Shown here: one piece after another, positions 48,847-60,075 of the stretch
Layout of the letters: every line of letters starts with the position of its first letter
Position numbering within the stretch: the first letter of the stretch is position 1
Assembly (NCBI GenBank): GCA_008692225.1
Contig: VICG01000006.1
Span: forward strand, 1,307,501 to 1,371,500
Direction of reading: 5' to 3'
From: Monilinia fructicola
Taxonomy: Eukaryota > Ascomycota > Leotiomycetes > Helotiales > Sclerotiniaceae
DNA: 64,000 bases
Notes under the pieces: generated by a model
Seen by the model: only the letters and a program-made list of their open reading frames with translations
Told to the model about the DNA's origin: nothing
Databases searched by the model: none
Program-made: the position numbers and the translations under genes

Positions 48847-49678
48847 TCGCGTATTTGATTTAGATACTCATGGCGTTTGGTGCGCTCATCAGCTCGAAGT
48901 TTGCCGCGGAGCGAAATTCGAACAATGGAAGTGCCGTTGCGCCACCATTGGGATTGGCGTATTGGACTGAGATCGACTATACCGCGAAAATGTTTTGCGC
49001 TATCGTGCGTTGTCGTCTCGTGGGATTTTAGCGTTGCTGTTTTGCGGGTTCGTTTCTGGTTTTCGTTTTGCGTGAGTGCGGCATGGTGGGATGCTCTGTA
49101 CATGGAGGATTGTGTGTATATTATGAGGAAAAAATGTTACGTTGGTAGCAAGTACATATAAAGCGCCATACCAAAATGCAAAGCACAGATGTGAATATCC
49201 TACGCCCACAGCATGTCGATACATATCACCCTCCTATCGATCCCCGATCTCGTGTGCTGGTATTAGCATCTTTCACCCCAACTACCTTCTTCCCCCTCCA
49301 TAAAGGTAGACCATGGAACAGAGGATGAATGCAAGAGTACCGCCGCAGGCTGAAGAAATACCAATTGTAAATGCTACCTCCAATATCGCCCATGAGCCTC
49401 CATTAGTATCAAACAACACAACTAGAGTAGAACACTTTAGAAAAATCAAACCCAGTCCTCAACACCTCCCTTCTGCTTGTAACTAAAACATGCCATCTAG
49501 AAGATAATCTCACTCCCGGTGAGCCATCCGATGCTACGAAGTTCATAGATTCTCAAACACACCTACCTACCTAGGAGCGGCAAGCTGACCGGAAGTGCCC
49601 CATCGGGAGCCAGTGTCCTCGTGAAATGAAGGTGAGATTCGTGTTTACATCTATTGTAGCTCGGTACTGGTTTCCAAC
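48847..49678. other. Intergenic region
   Basis: No gene called. On the minus strand an open stretch at about 49288-49450 reads as a hydrophobic segment (LEVAFTIGISSACGGTLAFIL) ending at a stop, but it has no start codon and no partner exon that I can identify. Confidence 0.45.
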
Positions 49679-49930
49679 ATGTCAGGCGATGGTTTGAAGA
49701 CTAGTTTAGGTACACGAAGATATATGTACAATGGAGAAAGAAAGTCGAGGGTTCTCAAGCGGATAGGGGTCATTTTTTTCGTCATATCTGGAATTCTTCA
49801 TTCGGTTATCTTGGGTGTCGGACATTTCCAAGGTCCTGATGGGTATGAGTATCTGAGTCCGTCTTTGCTAAGACAGGGGGCATCACTCCGTTCCAGATTC
49901 CAATCCTCAAATCATGTAGATAGGAAGTAA
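49679..49930 (+). CDS. Small predicted membrane protein
   Basis: 83 codons from an ATG at 49679. Basic N-terminus (TRRYMYNGERKSRVLKR), one hydrophobic helix IGVIFFVISGILHSVILGV at about residues 29-47, then a polar tail. Not recognised; the layout suits a type II or tail-anchored small membrane protein. It may be an exon of a larger gene or a chance frame; transcript evidence is absent. Confidence 0.35.
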   Translation: MSGDGLKTSLGTRRYMYNGERKSRVLKRIGVIFFVISGILHSVILGVGHFQGPDGYEYLSPSLLRQGASLRSRFQSSNHVDRK

Positions 49931-50105
49931 GATGCGCCGCTCCAAATGACTCTTATGTAATTTCTATACAATATGTAACATCGTGCTGTTATACTAAACA
50001 TGTGTAATTGCAACACCCAACATCAATCAATTGATCCTTGACGCCTGGCTTCCCAATTTATTAATGATGATTAATCTCTTGGACAGCCGTCTAAAAAGCT
50101 TTTCT

Positions 50106-51355
50106 TCAAACAGGTAGAACCCTTTTCCCTTTAATATCCTGCTGATGTTTTCCTTCCAGCCACGCTCCCAGAATTCCCCCAGAACATCCTATGACAATGG
50201 CCGAGACACTGAAGAAATTGATTGGATGCGAATACATGTACATTCCGAGCAAAGCTATCACCATTTTACTCGAAGCTTCCACTACCGAATGAACATTGTG
50301 CGAGGACTTTTGTACGATCGATGTGGAAAAGTATAATGTAGGGAATATGCCAACGCAACTATACATTATGGCTACGATAGTCGATTTTCGAATTTCAGAT
50401 GGGAAACAATCGTTCAAATTCTCGTCCGAAAAATCTTCGATGATAAAGGAAAGAATCGATGTAATGATAAACATAAGAACATGATTATACAGAAAGACTA
50501 GAATACGATTAGCCGGTTTGTCTGCAGGCTTCTCGGAGAATACATACCATCCCATTGACCAAACTTGAGATTCGGCACAATCTTTGCCTTCCATGCTTCA
50601 TATGTGCTGTATAGTAAAAGATGTACAAGCATAAGAATATATCCAAAAAATAATATCATTACAGGGTCTTGAGGTTCCAATGTTTGCTCAAGACGTCGGT
50701 CCCCGTAGCTTGCCTCTGCATGCGCATTCTCCGTAATCACCGATATGATTATGCCGGAAAATATCAGAAGGTAGGATTTAAAGGCAAATGGAGGTATTGT
50801 CGATCCAAACAAAATGCTATCAACGTAAGGGACTGTGAAGATGGTCGTGGTAGAGAGTAGTATGTAGGTCGGTAATGATAGACATTGAAGCGCTTTGTAG
50901 GATATATAATTCGAGACGAGTAGTAATATCGATAGAGGAAGCCCTGCATATAGATTTGTCGTCAGTATCTGCCGTACCCGATTCATTCACATCGCGCAGC
51001 ACATACAAGTCTTTGCTTTGGGTAAATCCAACCCCGCCATTTCCCTTAGATATCCGCCCCTTTTCAACAGCCATATTACTGTGATGGCACATCCTGACTA
51101 TGGAGCCGCAAGGATCAGTTTGCGCATTCTCAAGCTAGGAAGCTTTGTGTCTAGTGAACATACCTGCAGCGCCAGTAGGAAGAAGTTTAGATTCCAATAT
51201 TGACCTGAGACAGCATATTTCAATATCGAAGCCGATGCCGCACTAAAACCTCCGTAGGCCACGACATCCAACCATTTCCCCGAGTCTCCTCCCCTTCTTT
51301 TCGCAGGTAAATATCGATCCTTCTCCTTTCCCTTCCCATTCGGATAACCATTCAT
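50106..51355 (-). CDS. Nucleotide-sugar transporter-like membrane protein (GDP-mannose transporter family, divergent)
   Basis: Drug/metabolite transporter superfamily member, presumably a Golgi nucleotide-sugar antiporter. The ATG at 51355 leads through WLDVVAYGGFSAASASILKYAVS to FLLALQ. Introns restore the frame at LALQ/SGCAITVIW, KAKT/WLPLSILLLVSNYISY and QWDG/VFLYNH. Later motifs are KALQCLSLPTYILL and KSYLLIFSGIIISVI. The end reads SVVEASSKMVIALLGMYMYSHPINFFS, aligning with the GALNK region of Vrg4-type transporters, but GALNK here is EASSK, and the FYNN motif is replaced by FLYNH. Loss of these GDP-mannose-binding motifs argues for another substrate or a changed function. About eight to ten helices are visible. 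The frame is clean and the C-terminus is Lys-rich. Confidence 0.7.
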
Positions 51356-52518
51356 CGCTATCGGGTTTTCGCAAGGTTGGATAACTTTCTTCTGCTTCTA
51401 TGGAGCTTCGGTGTCACACTCATAGTACAGGACTATATGTACAACTTATGATTATTTTATTTGGTCCAGTCTGGCGAGAAACAACAACAAGAAGAAGAAG
51501 AAGAAGAGGAAGAGGAAGAGGAAGAGGAAGAGGAAGAAGACAAAAAAGCAGAGAGCACCAGCACCAGCACCATAAAGGGAATCTGGTGGATCAAAGAATG
51601 GAAGAGGTAGCGCCAAGAGTAAGCTCAGACCAGATCATACAAGTAGACTAAAAGTTAGTTCTACCGCTTGACATTTCGCCTATGATGCAAACGCCGTAGT
51701 TAACCTTATAGACGACCATCGATATCACCATCGATATCGTGGACCTTGATTTGAGAATATTCAGTCAAATTTCATGTGCATGTCGCTGTGATGGTGGAAA
51801 CATTACATGATTTCTTTTCAGACTTTCTTTCTTTCTACATTGGTGACAGCAAAGAACGAATTTATGGGAGTGCTACGGGAGTACATTAGGGATTCGAAGT
51901 ATACGAGATCACGTATCAAGCTTGTATATATGCCATGTATCATGTACCAGCCCTGCATATATACCACCTACCTCCTATCCATTTCGATAGTTCGAATAGA
52001 GGGAGCGGAAAAGTCGTTTCTTAGGTGTTTGTGGTTTATTGATGCAAGCATCTTTCATATAATACTGCGATTGAATATGATCGGTGACGAGGTACATTAG
52101 ACTGAATCGGTATTGATTACTTGTTTCACTTTGCTAGCAAGGCCTTACAGAGGAGTTGATTTCATTCATATGGTACTAGATGCTGCTGCTATTGAAGCTG
52201 TGATTTGATGTCAAGGTATAAATAGCGAGGATTGGATTATTGTTCTACTTTACCAGCAGAAATTATGGAGAAAATATTTTCATTGGCAAGAATAATATTT
52301 ATCTTCACTGATTTCACAATTTATTTTGGGACTTAAGGCAAATTTGGTAGATTGGTGGATTATATATATTAGTACAAAAATTTCAATTTTTTGTGTATTT
52401 TTTCCTTTATTTTTTTGGTCATCATGAAGACAAATACTAGGAATGACTCGATGCTTGGTATGCTTGTCCTCACAAATGGATAGTTTATGAAAACGAGTCC
52501 AAGGAGTTTCTCAATCTT
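51356..52518. other. Intergenic region with AAGAGG microsatellite
   Basis: Contains a purine microsatellite (AAG and GAAGAG units, 51488-51540) just upstream of the transporter gene. A 97-codon frame at 51807-52100 has no recognisable features. No gene called. Confidence 0.55.
51488..51540. repeat. AAG/GAAGAG microsatellite
   Basis: Purine-rich run on the + strand: AAC and AAG triplets, then six-base GAAGAG units. Simple-sequence DNA. Confidence 0.85.
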
Positions 52519-53410
52519 CTAGGAAGATGAGTTGCTGACGTGCCACGGAAGAAGGTTCGATGAACTTCGCAGGTATTGTGAAGGGATAGTCGTTACCGGA
52601 TCGATAATGTGGACTCTTGAAGCCGCCCTTCTTTCAGATTGATCCATGGCCCACCATTTATCAAGTTGTTTGCATTCGTAGCATAGAATATTACCCATTT
52701 GAGGAACCCTAATTAAAAATCTCTGGAATCTTACACTGATACCTCGTATGTTGATCTGCAAAATACTGCTCCATGGCTTTTTTGCATTTCACCCGCTTAT
52801 TGATTTCTTGCAATCGATGTTTCCTCGAACATTGTAAGTCTTGAATGATAAATGTTCTTAAGTTGCTGAATGGAAATTGTATGCGACTCTCGAGCTGCAA
52901 ATACTCGTCAATATCATACAAAGGTGATCGAGTCAAAGATGGTCGTCTTCTCTCGCAAATCCTCGCAGAACCTTGGACAGAAGTTACAAGCTCTTCCCGC
53001 AAGAGCACTGCTGAGAAGCACAGACTCATAAGATTTTCAAACAGCACCGAGTCATACCCGACATTGAAAAATAACGATGGTCTGTCGATTCTTAAAGTAA
53101 ACCTCTTGTAAACTTTCTTGGCTTTATAATGGCTGAGCCAATTGATGCCGGAACATATCTCTGGAATTACGGGTCGTTTCATGCGCCTGAATAGCCAAAC
53201 TATATTGTGGACAACAGGTTCTTCTTCGATTGCAGCTTCCCAAATCATGAGTTGGAGTTCAGGGGGGAGTTTTGGAAAGCAGGTGAACGTATCAAGCTTT
53301 TTTGTGAGTCTGAGGTTCTGGAATGCCTCGCAGAGCGAGTCCATCTCTGTGTAGAAATTGAATGAAATTATTGAAGTCTTAGTCTTTTTTCCTATTCTGT
53401 CGATACTCAT
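52519..53410 (-). CDS. 2EXR domain protein
   Basis: Fungal protein with the 2EXR domain, whose function is unknown. The ATG at 53410 is followed by the domain, at about residues 40-65: FTCFPKLPPELQLMIWEAAI, with a later FSNLRTFIIQDLQ. The first frame stops at 52709 right after IPEIF. Removing one base from the A run at 52715-52719 continues the frame with RVPQMGNILCYECKQLDKWW to the stop at 52519, which looks like the natural end because similar 2EXR proteins finish with a Cys-containing tail. One homopolymer error is therefore likely. The neighbouring 2EXR gene is divergent. Confidence 0.68.
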
Positions 53411-54660
53411 GGTCTGTTTGTTGTGGTAAATGGATGTTCAGAATCTTGATCTTTACCTCCCAAATGTTCCACATTCATATATGTATTAGGAAGTAATAGT
53501 TCTGGTTTTCATGAACACTTGTAGAACAGATGTTTGAGTAATTTCATGATGTTTAAAGGCGATAAATATCACCAAAGGATGGGAAAGCCATGCATTGTTG
53601 CTATGCGGTTCATTCATATACTACAGAGGACTGTTCATGGTTTACTGAACAGGGTCTGTGAATACGTTGTGGAGCCATCGCTAAGGTTAAGTTGAATAGT
53701 GTTCCTCAGACAGAAGCCTGACAGAAATTTGACAACTTATCTCTTATGCATAACATCACTATCGTCGTTATGCATACCGTACCCCTATGCTCATCCTTCG
53801 CTTCTAATGAAAATGTAGCTTATGCCGGGAAACAGACACTTCCACAATGTTAGCAAAAATTTGAATAAGAAGATATCAGATTCTGCCACCGCCCATCCAG
53901 TAACTGAGGAATCCACAAAACCCCAACCTAGACTCAGTTTAAAACATGTTCACGGCGCCATAGGAGAACAAAAACCACAAGCTAGGGATCTCACTTGAAA
54001 TAGTCGTTAACTAGAAGCTCAATTCAGAACTAGTTTGATGGTCAAGTATATCAACAATGTTCGTTAGTAATAAGCAATCAAACAAAAGTGGTTTGTTCTG
54101 AATTATAGAACCAGACCATCACCATCTCATTCCACTTTCCTTTCTTACTTTTCAACATTCATCTCAATGACTGTTCTCATACCTTGAATTCTGTGCTACA
54201 AAACAATTTGACCTTTATTTTTCTTGTATTTCTGCCTTTCCAAACCTAAGTCTCCTTTGTCGCACACCTTGTTCGCTTAATTTTCCTTATGCCTATTCTA
54301 ATCTGTATTCTGATTGAATGGCACATGGGCATACCTAGTATATTTTTCTACCTAGACTTCGACAGTAACAAATTAGGCAGGGATTTTTGAAGTTTACTTC
54401 TGGTAAAGATGCAATGAAACATTTTTTGAGCGGGAAAAAACCAAGTTGTGGCTGTTGTGTTTTCGGTACATCACCTGAGAGGTTTCGTTCTTTGACTACG
54501 ACAACAATGATTCTTTGTCCCAATTTTGATACTCGAGATTGTTCAGGAGTTATTTAGGTTGGAAACAAAACCAAAACAAATCCCTTGCTCGAGGTATAAA
54601 ATCCGAAGACTTACTATTTCAACACATTTTCCACAGAAAAACCAGCATCCAACATTCAGA
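53411..54660. other. Intergenic region between divergent 2EXR genes
   Basis: About 1.25 kb without a recognisable gene, upstream of both 2EXR genes. Confidence 0.55.
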
Positions 54661-55643
54661 ATGAATTCCTTCCAAGATTTGGTGAGCATGACGCTAGCCT
54701 TTGACGACGAAAGCTACGGTTAACAGTCCTGAGCAATCAGGATCACTAGCACAGGGTGCCCCGGAATTCAAACGTTTCTCTGAACTACCAGCAGAGGTTA
54801 GATCACTTGTTTGGCGTTTCACAGTACCAAGCTCACGCTTGGTTGAGGAAAGGTTTTGCAGAGAGCCTTTGGTCTCATCTCCTTGCCCACTGAATGGTAT
54901 ACCTTCCTCTAGCATGCCTGATTCGTTCCTTGCTTGTTTTGAGAGTAAAGAAGAAATCACTAAGCACTATGCTCAGGATACATATGGTGGTGACAGAGGC
55001 CAGGCTCGTGATGACCTTCCCATCCATTTCTCACCCAGTGTTCCTTTCAATCCAGATCAGGATACTCTCCTCTTCGACTCTCTCTTCACTACATCCACGG
55101 ATGAGTGGAGGATATATGATTTCTTCCAAGGTGGTCCGATGCCTGTAGGACTTTCAGACTGGCGCAACGACCAATTTCCATTTCAACAGCAATGGATCAT
55201 CAAGCCTTGGACTGTCAAAAGAGTCCAGATAACACCGCGGTCGCTTTACATACCAATGGCCGTTGAACAGTTTAATAATAGATACGAGGAGGACAACTTT
55301 GCAGAATGGGATCGGGTTTTTGTTGGCTTTGTCTTCCAAGACCTCGACACATTCATTGTTCAAGATTTTGATTGCAAACTCACCCACAAACACTTTTTCT
55401 ATTCATTGGAAAATCAAGAAGATTGGAAAGTAAGAATCTCTCTGATGTTCCAAGTGGAAACTACTCACCATGAGTACTCTGATATGAGAGCTGGGTCTAC
55501 CTTCGCAATTCCAACGATCGAAATTCGGCCAGGCGCCAAAATTGAGAAAAATATGTGAGCAGTGTGCGGACCTTGCCAAATTCCACAAGATTTCGAGAAA
55601 GTTGAAGAGGCGGGAGTCCCAAATCGTCGCGATGTTCAAGTAA
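54661..55643 (+). CDS. 2EXR domain protein, two frameshifts
   Basis: Second 2EXR family member. The ATG at 54661 (MNSFQDLV) is followed by a break at 54700-54702, where a T run is probably one base too long. The frame then reads FKRFSELPAEVRSLVWRFTV, the 2EXR core, and later FVFQDLDTFIVQDFDC. A second break at the A run 55547-55551 ends the frame after IEKNM. One base fewer continues CEQCADLAKFHKISRKLKRR to TAA at 55641-55643. Both repairs give plausible family sequence. The internal part (DTLLFDSLFTTSTDEW) is acidic. Function unknown; 2EXR proteins are greatly expanded in fungal genomes. Confidence 0.65.
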
Positions 55644-56374
55644 TGGGTTTGCGGGTAGTTAGGTGTGAAAACCTGAATGGCTCCCTGGTGGACCGTGGTA
55701 AATTGACAAAAAAATATCTCACACTCCCACTCCCTTCAGCTCCTTGTGAGTAAAGCCTTTTTCATTACGCTACTTTTCACAACTCTTTTTCCTAACAACA
55801 CGCATCCAACAGTTCCATATGATGGAGCTGACTGAAAAAAAAAAGATAAAAAAAGACAAAGATAAAAAAGAAAAAAAATCTCATTCTATATCATTAAACA
55901 AATCTGTCCTCGCTCAATGTGCATGCTTCAAGTGAAATATAAATATATGAATAATCCAGAACCAAATGATGCAAATTATACCATTATTACGTACGCTGAC
56001 CTTCAATAGAGCTCCCCAAACAAAGGAAGTCCTTGTATTTGAAGACATGCAAGCAGATCAAGAATATGTGATTTGGGGATAGTTTGGTTGATTCCACATC
56101 CACCGAAGTGACTCTTGGTTTATATCCCCATCTATCTGAGTACCGGGAAACAGGTGGCGGTCGCACTGGTGAATTTAATCTCTACGGATATAAGATGATC
56201 ATGATGAACTAACAAGATTTCAAACTGCCTGACCTCCCTGGCTGTGTAGCTAATAGTTAGCCAACTATCAAAAATGCATGGCAATTCCACAGCACTGGAT
56301 TTAGGTTTCTCAATCAAGCTTGTACTGAAGAGGTGGAGATGAGATGATTAACTAGGATGACTTCCAAAATCCTT
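55644..56374. other. Gene-free gap
   Basis: About 730 bp downstream of the 2EXR gene, including an A-rich simple tract at about 55836-55879. No coding frame of note. Confidence 0.6.
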
Positions 56375-56521
56375 CTACCATCCATCTACCGCCAAATCAG
56401 CACCGAGTGATCTAAAACATCTTCCACCATCCATATCTTCCTTCCGAATCAAGAATATTATCACTACAATGAACACAACGACTGTGCTGACAAACATCGC
56501 AATATTGGTGAGAGTAGTCAT
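56375..56521 (-). CDS. Possible 48-residue single-helix membrane microprotein
   Basis: An ATG at 56521 opens 48 codons: a short polar N-terminus (MTTLTNIAM), one strongly hydrophobic helix FVSTVVVFIVVIIFLI, a stop-transfer-like RKED and a short soluble tail. The stop is at 56375. The hydrophobic-then-charged layout suits a tail-exposed single-pass protein. No family recognised. It starts 3 bp downstream of a 105-codon frame on the same strand (56525-56842). Confidence 0.4.
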   Translation of the reverse strand: MTTLTNIAMFVSTVVVFIVVIIFLIRKEDMDGGRCFRSLGADLAVDGW

Positions 56522-56524
56522 CCT

Positions 56525-56842
56525 CTAAGCATTCGTCGCTTTTCCAAGGTCTTCCGAGACTCTGTATGGTTTGGGTGCCAATATATTGAGAATTTTCGAT
56601 GCTGTGGGGATATGACCTACGTAAGAGACCCAGTGCAGATGAGACCCTTGTGGGTTTTGCAACATATCCATTGGTACTGAGCCATGTGACCTTACTTGGG
56701 AACTTTGATTTAGCCGTCGTAGGGTCGAGCGTTTAGACGTTTGGTATGTAGTTTGGCGGAAGGAGAAAACAGGTTGGGGGTTAGGAAAGCAGGAAGGGAG
56801 GTGGATGATTACTGAGTTGCTGAGGATGTCTGTTCGGGTCAT
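56525..56842 (-). CDS. Hypothetical 105-residue frame upstream of the microprotein
   Basis: ATG at 56842 to TAG at 56525. Basic, Ser-rich, no recognisable domain or helix. The only argument for it is its position directly upstream of the 48-codon frame. It may be an upstream reading frame in that transcript or mere chance. Confidence 0.25.
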   Translation of the reverse strand: MTRTDILSNSVIIHLPSCFPNPQPVFSFRQTTYQTSKRSTLRRLNQSSQVRSHGSVPMDMLQNPQGSHLHWVSYVGHIPTASKILNILAPKPYRVSEDLGKATNA

Positions 56843-57801
56843 CGTCTACTCTTGCGGGGATTGAAATTCACTGTCTATCTGTGGTATCGACTTCCATCAC
56901 AGTTCAGCTATTCATTCAATTGGATCACCAAGAGATCCATCTCCTCAATTCTAGCTATTGCTTCCGACAAATCCAATTCTTGCCTTGAGGACCAACTTCT
57001 ATTGCATGAATTTTGAGACGCATTCATTTCACATTTGCATCTTTTTGTTTTCCTGAAGGCGTTCTGGCGTAGCCGCATTTTGGATAGTCATACAACTAGC
57101 TTTAATTCTACACCCTCGATCCTTATTTAATACATGTTCAAGAAATGATTTGGTAGAGACCAAGCACTCGGGTTATTAATTGCGTTCCACTATTTGATGG
57201 GACGACGCCATTCTGCCACAGGGCCATTTGATCCTATTTGTTTCTTATTGGCGTAGCTAGTCAATAGGTCGATTCCGAAAGGAGATTTATCCGTGATTTG
57301 AGAATTAAGGTAAGTTGATATATTGGAAAACGATACTGATTAATGGATTTTTAATAAGATCAAACACTTGGGCTGGTAAATTCTAGTTCGTGTACTATAG
57401 ATGTGGATTTTTTTTTTTCGCTGATTGACTGACTTATGACTCTGAAGAGAGCACCAAATATGGTCATGTAACTAGCAACCAATATCCGAGACAAAAAAGG
57501 GGGTAACCGGCCAACCCTCAAATTTAATCGGTGAAGATGCATTCATTTTCTGATTCGCGTCTTATTCGAGGTAACATCTACAGTATTTCTTTTGTAGTCA
57601 CCTGAGAGATACATGACCCAGGAAAGAGAATTTGCAGATATTGCTCACCAGCATCTGCAAGCTCAGAAAGCTGTGATGTTTTCCTTTGCTTTAAACCTCG
57701 TAATGGCGATCAAAAAATATAGCCAACCGACTACCCTCCCATCACATTTTCTCCCCGGCCTGATGCGTAAATCCTCGGATTAACTCAACAGCCAGCCATA
57801 A
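56843..57801. other. Gene-free gap
   Basis: No coding frame with family features; a few short frames only. Confidence 0.55.
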
Positions 57802-58253
57802 TCAATCGGTGAGATGACCTCCCCGTTTCTCCTTATTAGATCCCGCACACTCAGCAATCTTTTCACAGATAGCACAAATGGAATGCCCACACTCTCCACA
57901 CTTTTCCTCGGCCAGTGAATTCTTTCTCTTGCACTGTAGAAGAAAAACACGTCAGCCAAGCTTCCGCAAACTCAATCTTCTCCGCAAAAACATAGAAAAA
58001 GCAATCCAATCCAAACGGAAAGGAAAAAAAAAACACCTACAGGACCCTTGACAGTAACCTCCATAACACCCCCCAAATTACCCATCACCCTTGCCTTGGC
58101 ACAAATATCATTACAACAAGTCCAATAGAACCCATATCCATAACTCAATCCGGAAGCGATATCCTCACTCTGCATGCCCAGACCACGGCGACAGTTGATT
58201 CCGGTGACTCTCTCCATGACTTTATCGATTTTTGCCTCATTTTCAAGACTCAT
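57802..58253 (-). CDS. Small Cys-rich (putative zinc-binding) protein, two exons
   Basis: The start ATG at 58253 gives exon 1 (58041-58253, MSLENEAKIDKVMERVTG and a TCCNDIC cluster), ending VTVKGP. An intron with GT..AG ends (57934-58040) joins in phase to exon 2 (57802-57933): CKRKNSLAEEKCGECGHSIC, then AICEKIAEC, then stop. Total 114 residues. The spacing CxxC then CxxC in the second exon suggests one zinc site, with a possible second from the first exon. I do not recognise the family. Confidence 0.5.
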
Positions 58254-58529
58254 GACTTTGATCCGCGCGGCGGATGATAGATTTGTGGGGAAGATTGTGA
58301 GTTGGTGCTGTTCGTTAAGGGATGATGTTTTGGAGATCCAAGGATCGGTAAGGAGAGGATGGAGGCTTGTCGGTGTGAATGGCTGGTGGGGATACAGACC
58401 GCGGCTACCCGGGCATTCACTTCGGAATATTGGAGCGTGGTGACGATGATTGGAGATGGGTGTTTGATGGCAGGGTTGGCATCAATGATAGTTGCCGTCT
58501 GTTGTCCTGGCGTTCTGGCAATGGTACAG

Positions 58530-58955
58530 TTAGGTTTTGTAGATATCTAGGGGGGTTAGCTTAGTTTTGGATATTGGAACGAGAAGCTTTGCCTTAACTA
58601 GCGTTATGAACATTTTCCAGAAGGAATTCATCAAGCAACCTTTTGGCTTTGAATTACCCACCTTGGGTTGGTTGGTTTTACGTCGTGGTTTTCTATTCAG
58701 TAGCACATCCACGAGATGCTCCTCGGCCGTCAACATTGCGCGTCGACGATTATGTGCTAGTCTAATGTTTCTTGAGCGTGGCTCAACATTGTGACCGGTA
58801 GAAACTGCATGTTTTAGGAGTATTTTTCGATGGTTTTTCTTGGGTGCAGCACCGCAATTTAGGCTCGCGGCATTCGCACGCGAGTTGCGACGAGTTCTGA
58901 TAGTATTTGGCGTAGGATGAATAGAAAATATCGACATAAACGTGATTCCCTGCAT
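58530..58955 (-). CDS. Hypothetical basic protein frame
   Basis: 141 codons from an ATG at 58955, strongly basic (many Arg and Lys, such as RRNSRANAASLNCGAAPKKN). No domain recognised and no splice support. Composition suggests either a nucleic-acid-binding protein or a chance frame. Confidence 0.25.
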   Translation of the reverse strand: MQGITFMSIFSIHPTPNTIRTRRNSRANAASLNCGAAPKKNHRKILLKHAVSTGHNVEPRSRNIRLAHNRRRAMLTAEEHLVDVLLNRKPRRKTNQPKVGNSKPKGCLMNSFWKMFITLVKAKLLVPISKTKLTPLDIYKT

Positions 58956-60075
58956 CCATCTTGAAGGTATGAATGTATTATTTGGTATGGGAAGATCAAG
59001 AATAATCTTGGTAATTGTGGCAGATCTTGTGTGATGAGGAGAGTCGATTTGTTGATGTCTTGATATATGGAAGACACTTTACGATACCGTAAATAGAACA
59101 GGAGATCATGAACACAAATTCATATAATAAAAGAAGACGATGCCATAGAAATACACAATAGTGGTGCTAACTTTTCTGACTGCATTGGCAATACAAACCC
59201 CAATATTTTGCCTCATCAAAGGCCATAAGCATTTGACGACTGTATCAACCCACGCGACGTATTGTAGAATCGCGCGTAAAGAAGGGAGACCATGGAGCAT
59301 GATAACTTCATAGTGAATGGATAAATTTCAGATGTTGAGGTGGTTTATAGATAGTATCCGGTAATTATCTACCGTACCTCCTTTATAAAACCTCGGTTAA
59401 TTATTGCCATTCTCCACTTGTTCCACTCTACGTGTTCTGAGTCTGGATGTTGAAAGGTGATTCATGTTCAAACCTCCCGAACCACTGGCTTTAATTCAGA
59501 TATACTCTCTCTTGTATAGGTTGCTTCTATCGCATAATCTCCATACCCCTCGCTCAAATAGGCTACTAGAATCCGCCAATCCTATATAGGGGAATTTGGT
59601 CCTCATAACCTGACATAAATACAGAGTACGTTGACCGACTCTTGATTGGTCCAGAAAAAAATATTCCATTCTATGCTGATGCCAGGAGCTGGATGGAGAT
59701 ATAGTATGATGGTTTATAGGCCCACATTTCACCTGATATCTTTTTCGGGGATGGAAATGCAGACATGGAATGTATTTTACGGCCCTTGGAACATACGGTC
59801 AAAGTGTTGGAACGCATCTAGAGGATTCTGGATATGAGCACTGGTGTGGCTTTGGGGTATCCATGATAGCGCTTCCGTGTAAGGACTGCTGCCGCCCTAT
59901 GGTTTGGTAAGGATATGAGGTCCAGATGAAGATCCAATTAGTCGCAGTTGGATATAAGATTTCGTAGCCTATCAGTGTATATCTTCCTTGCTATAAATCT
60001 TGAAGCATTACAGAAACTCGCTCGTGAACCCTTGCAAGACAATCACATTTTAAGATATGAGGTAATTCATTTATT
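58956..60075. other. Gene-free gap
   Basis: Only short frames; downstream flank of Vps36. Nothing recognised. Confidence 0.55.
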
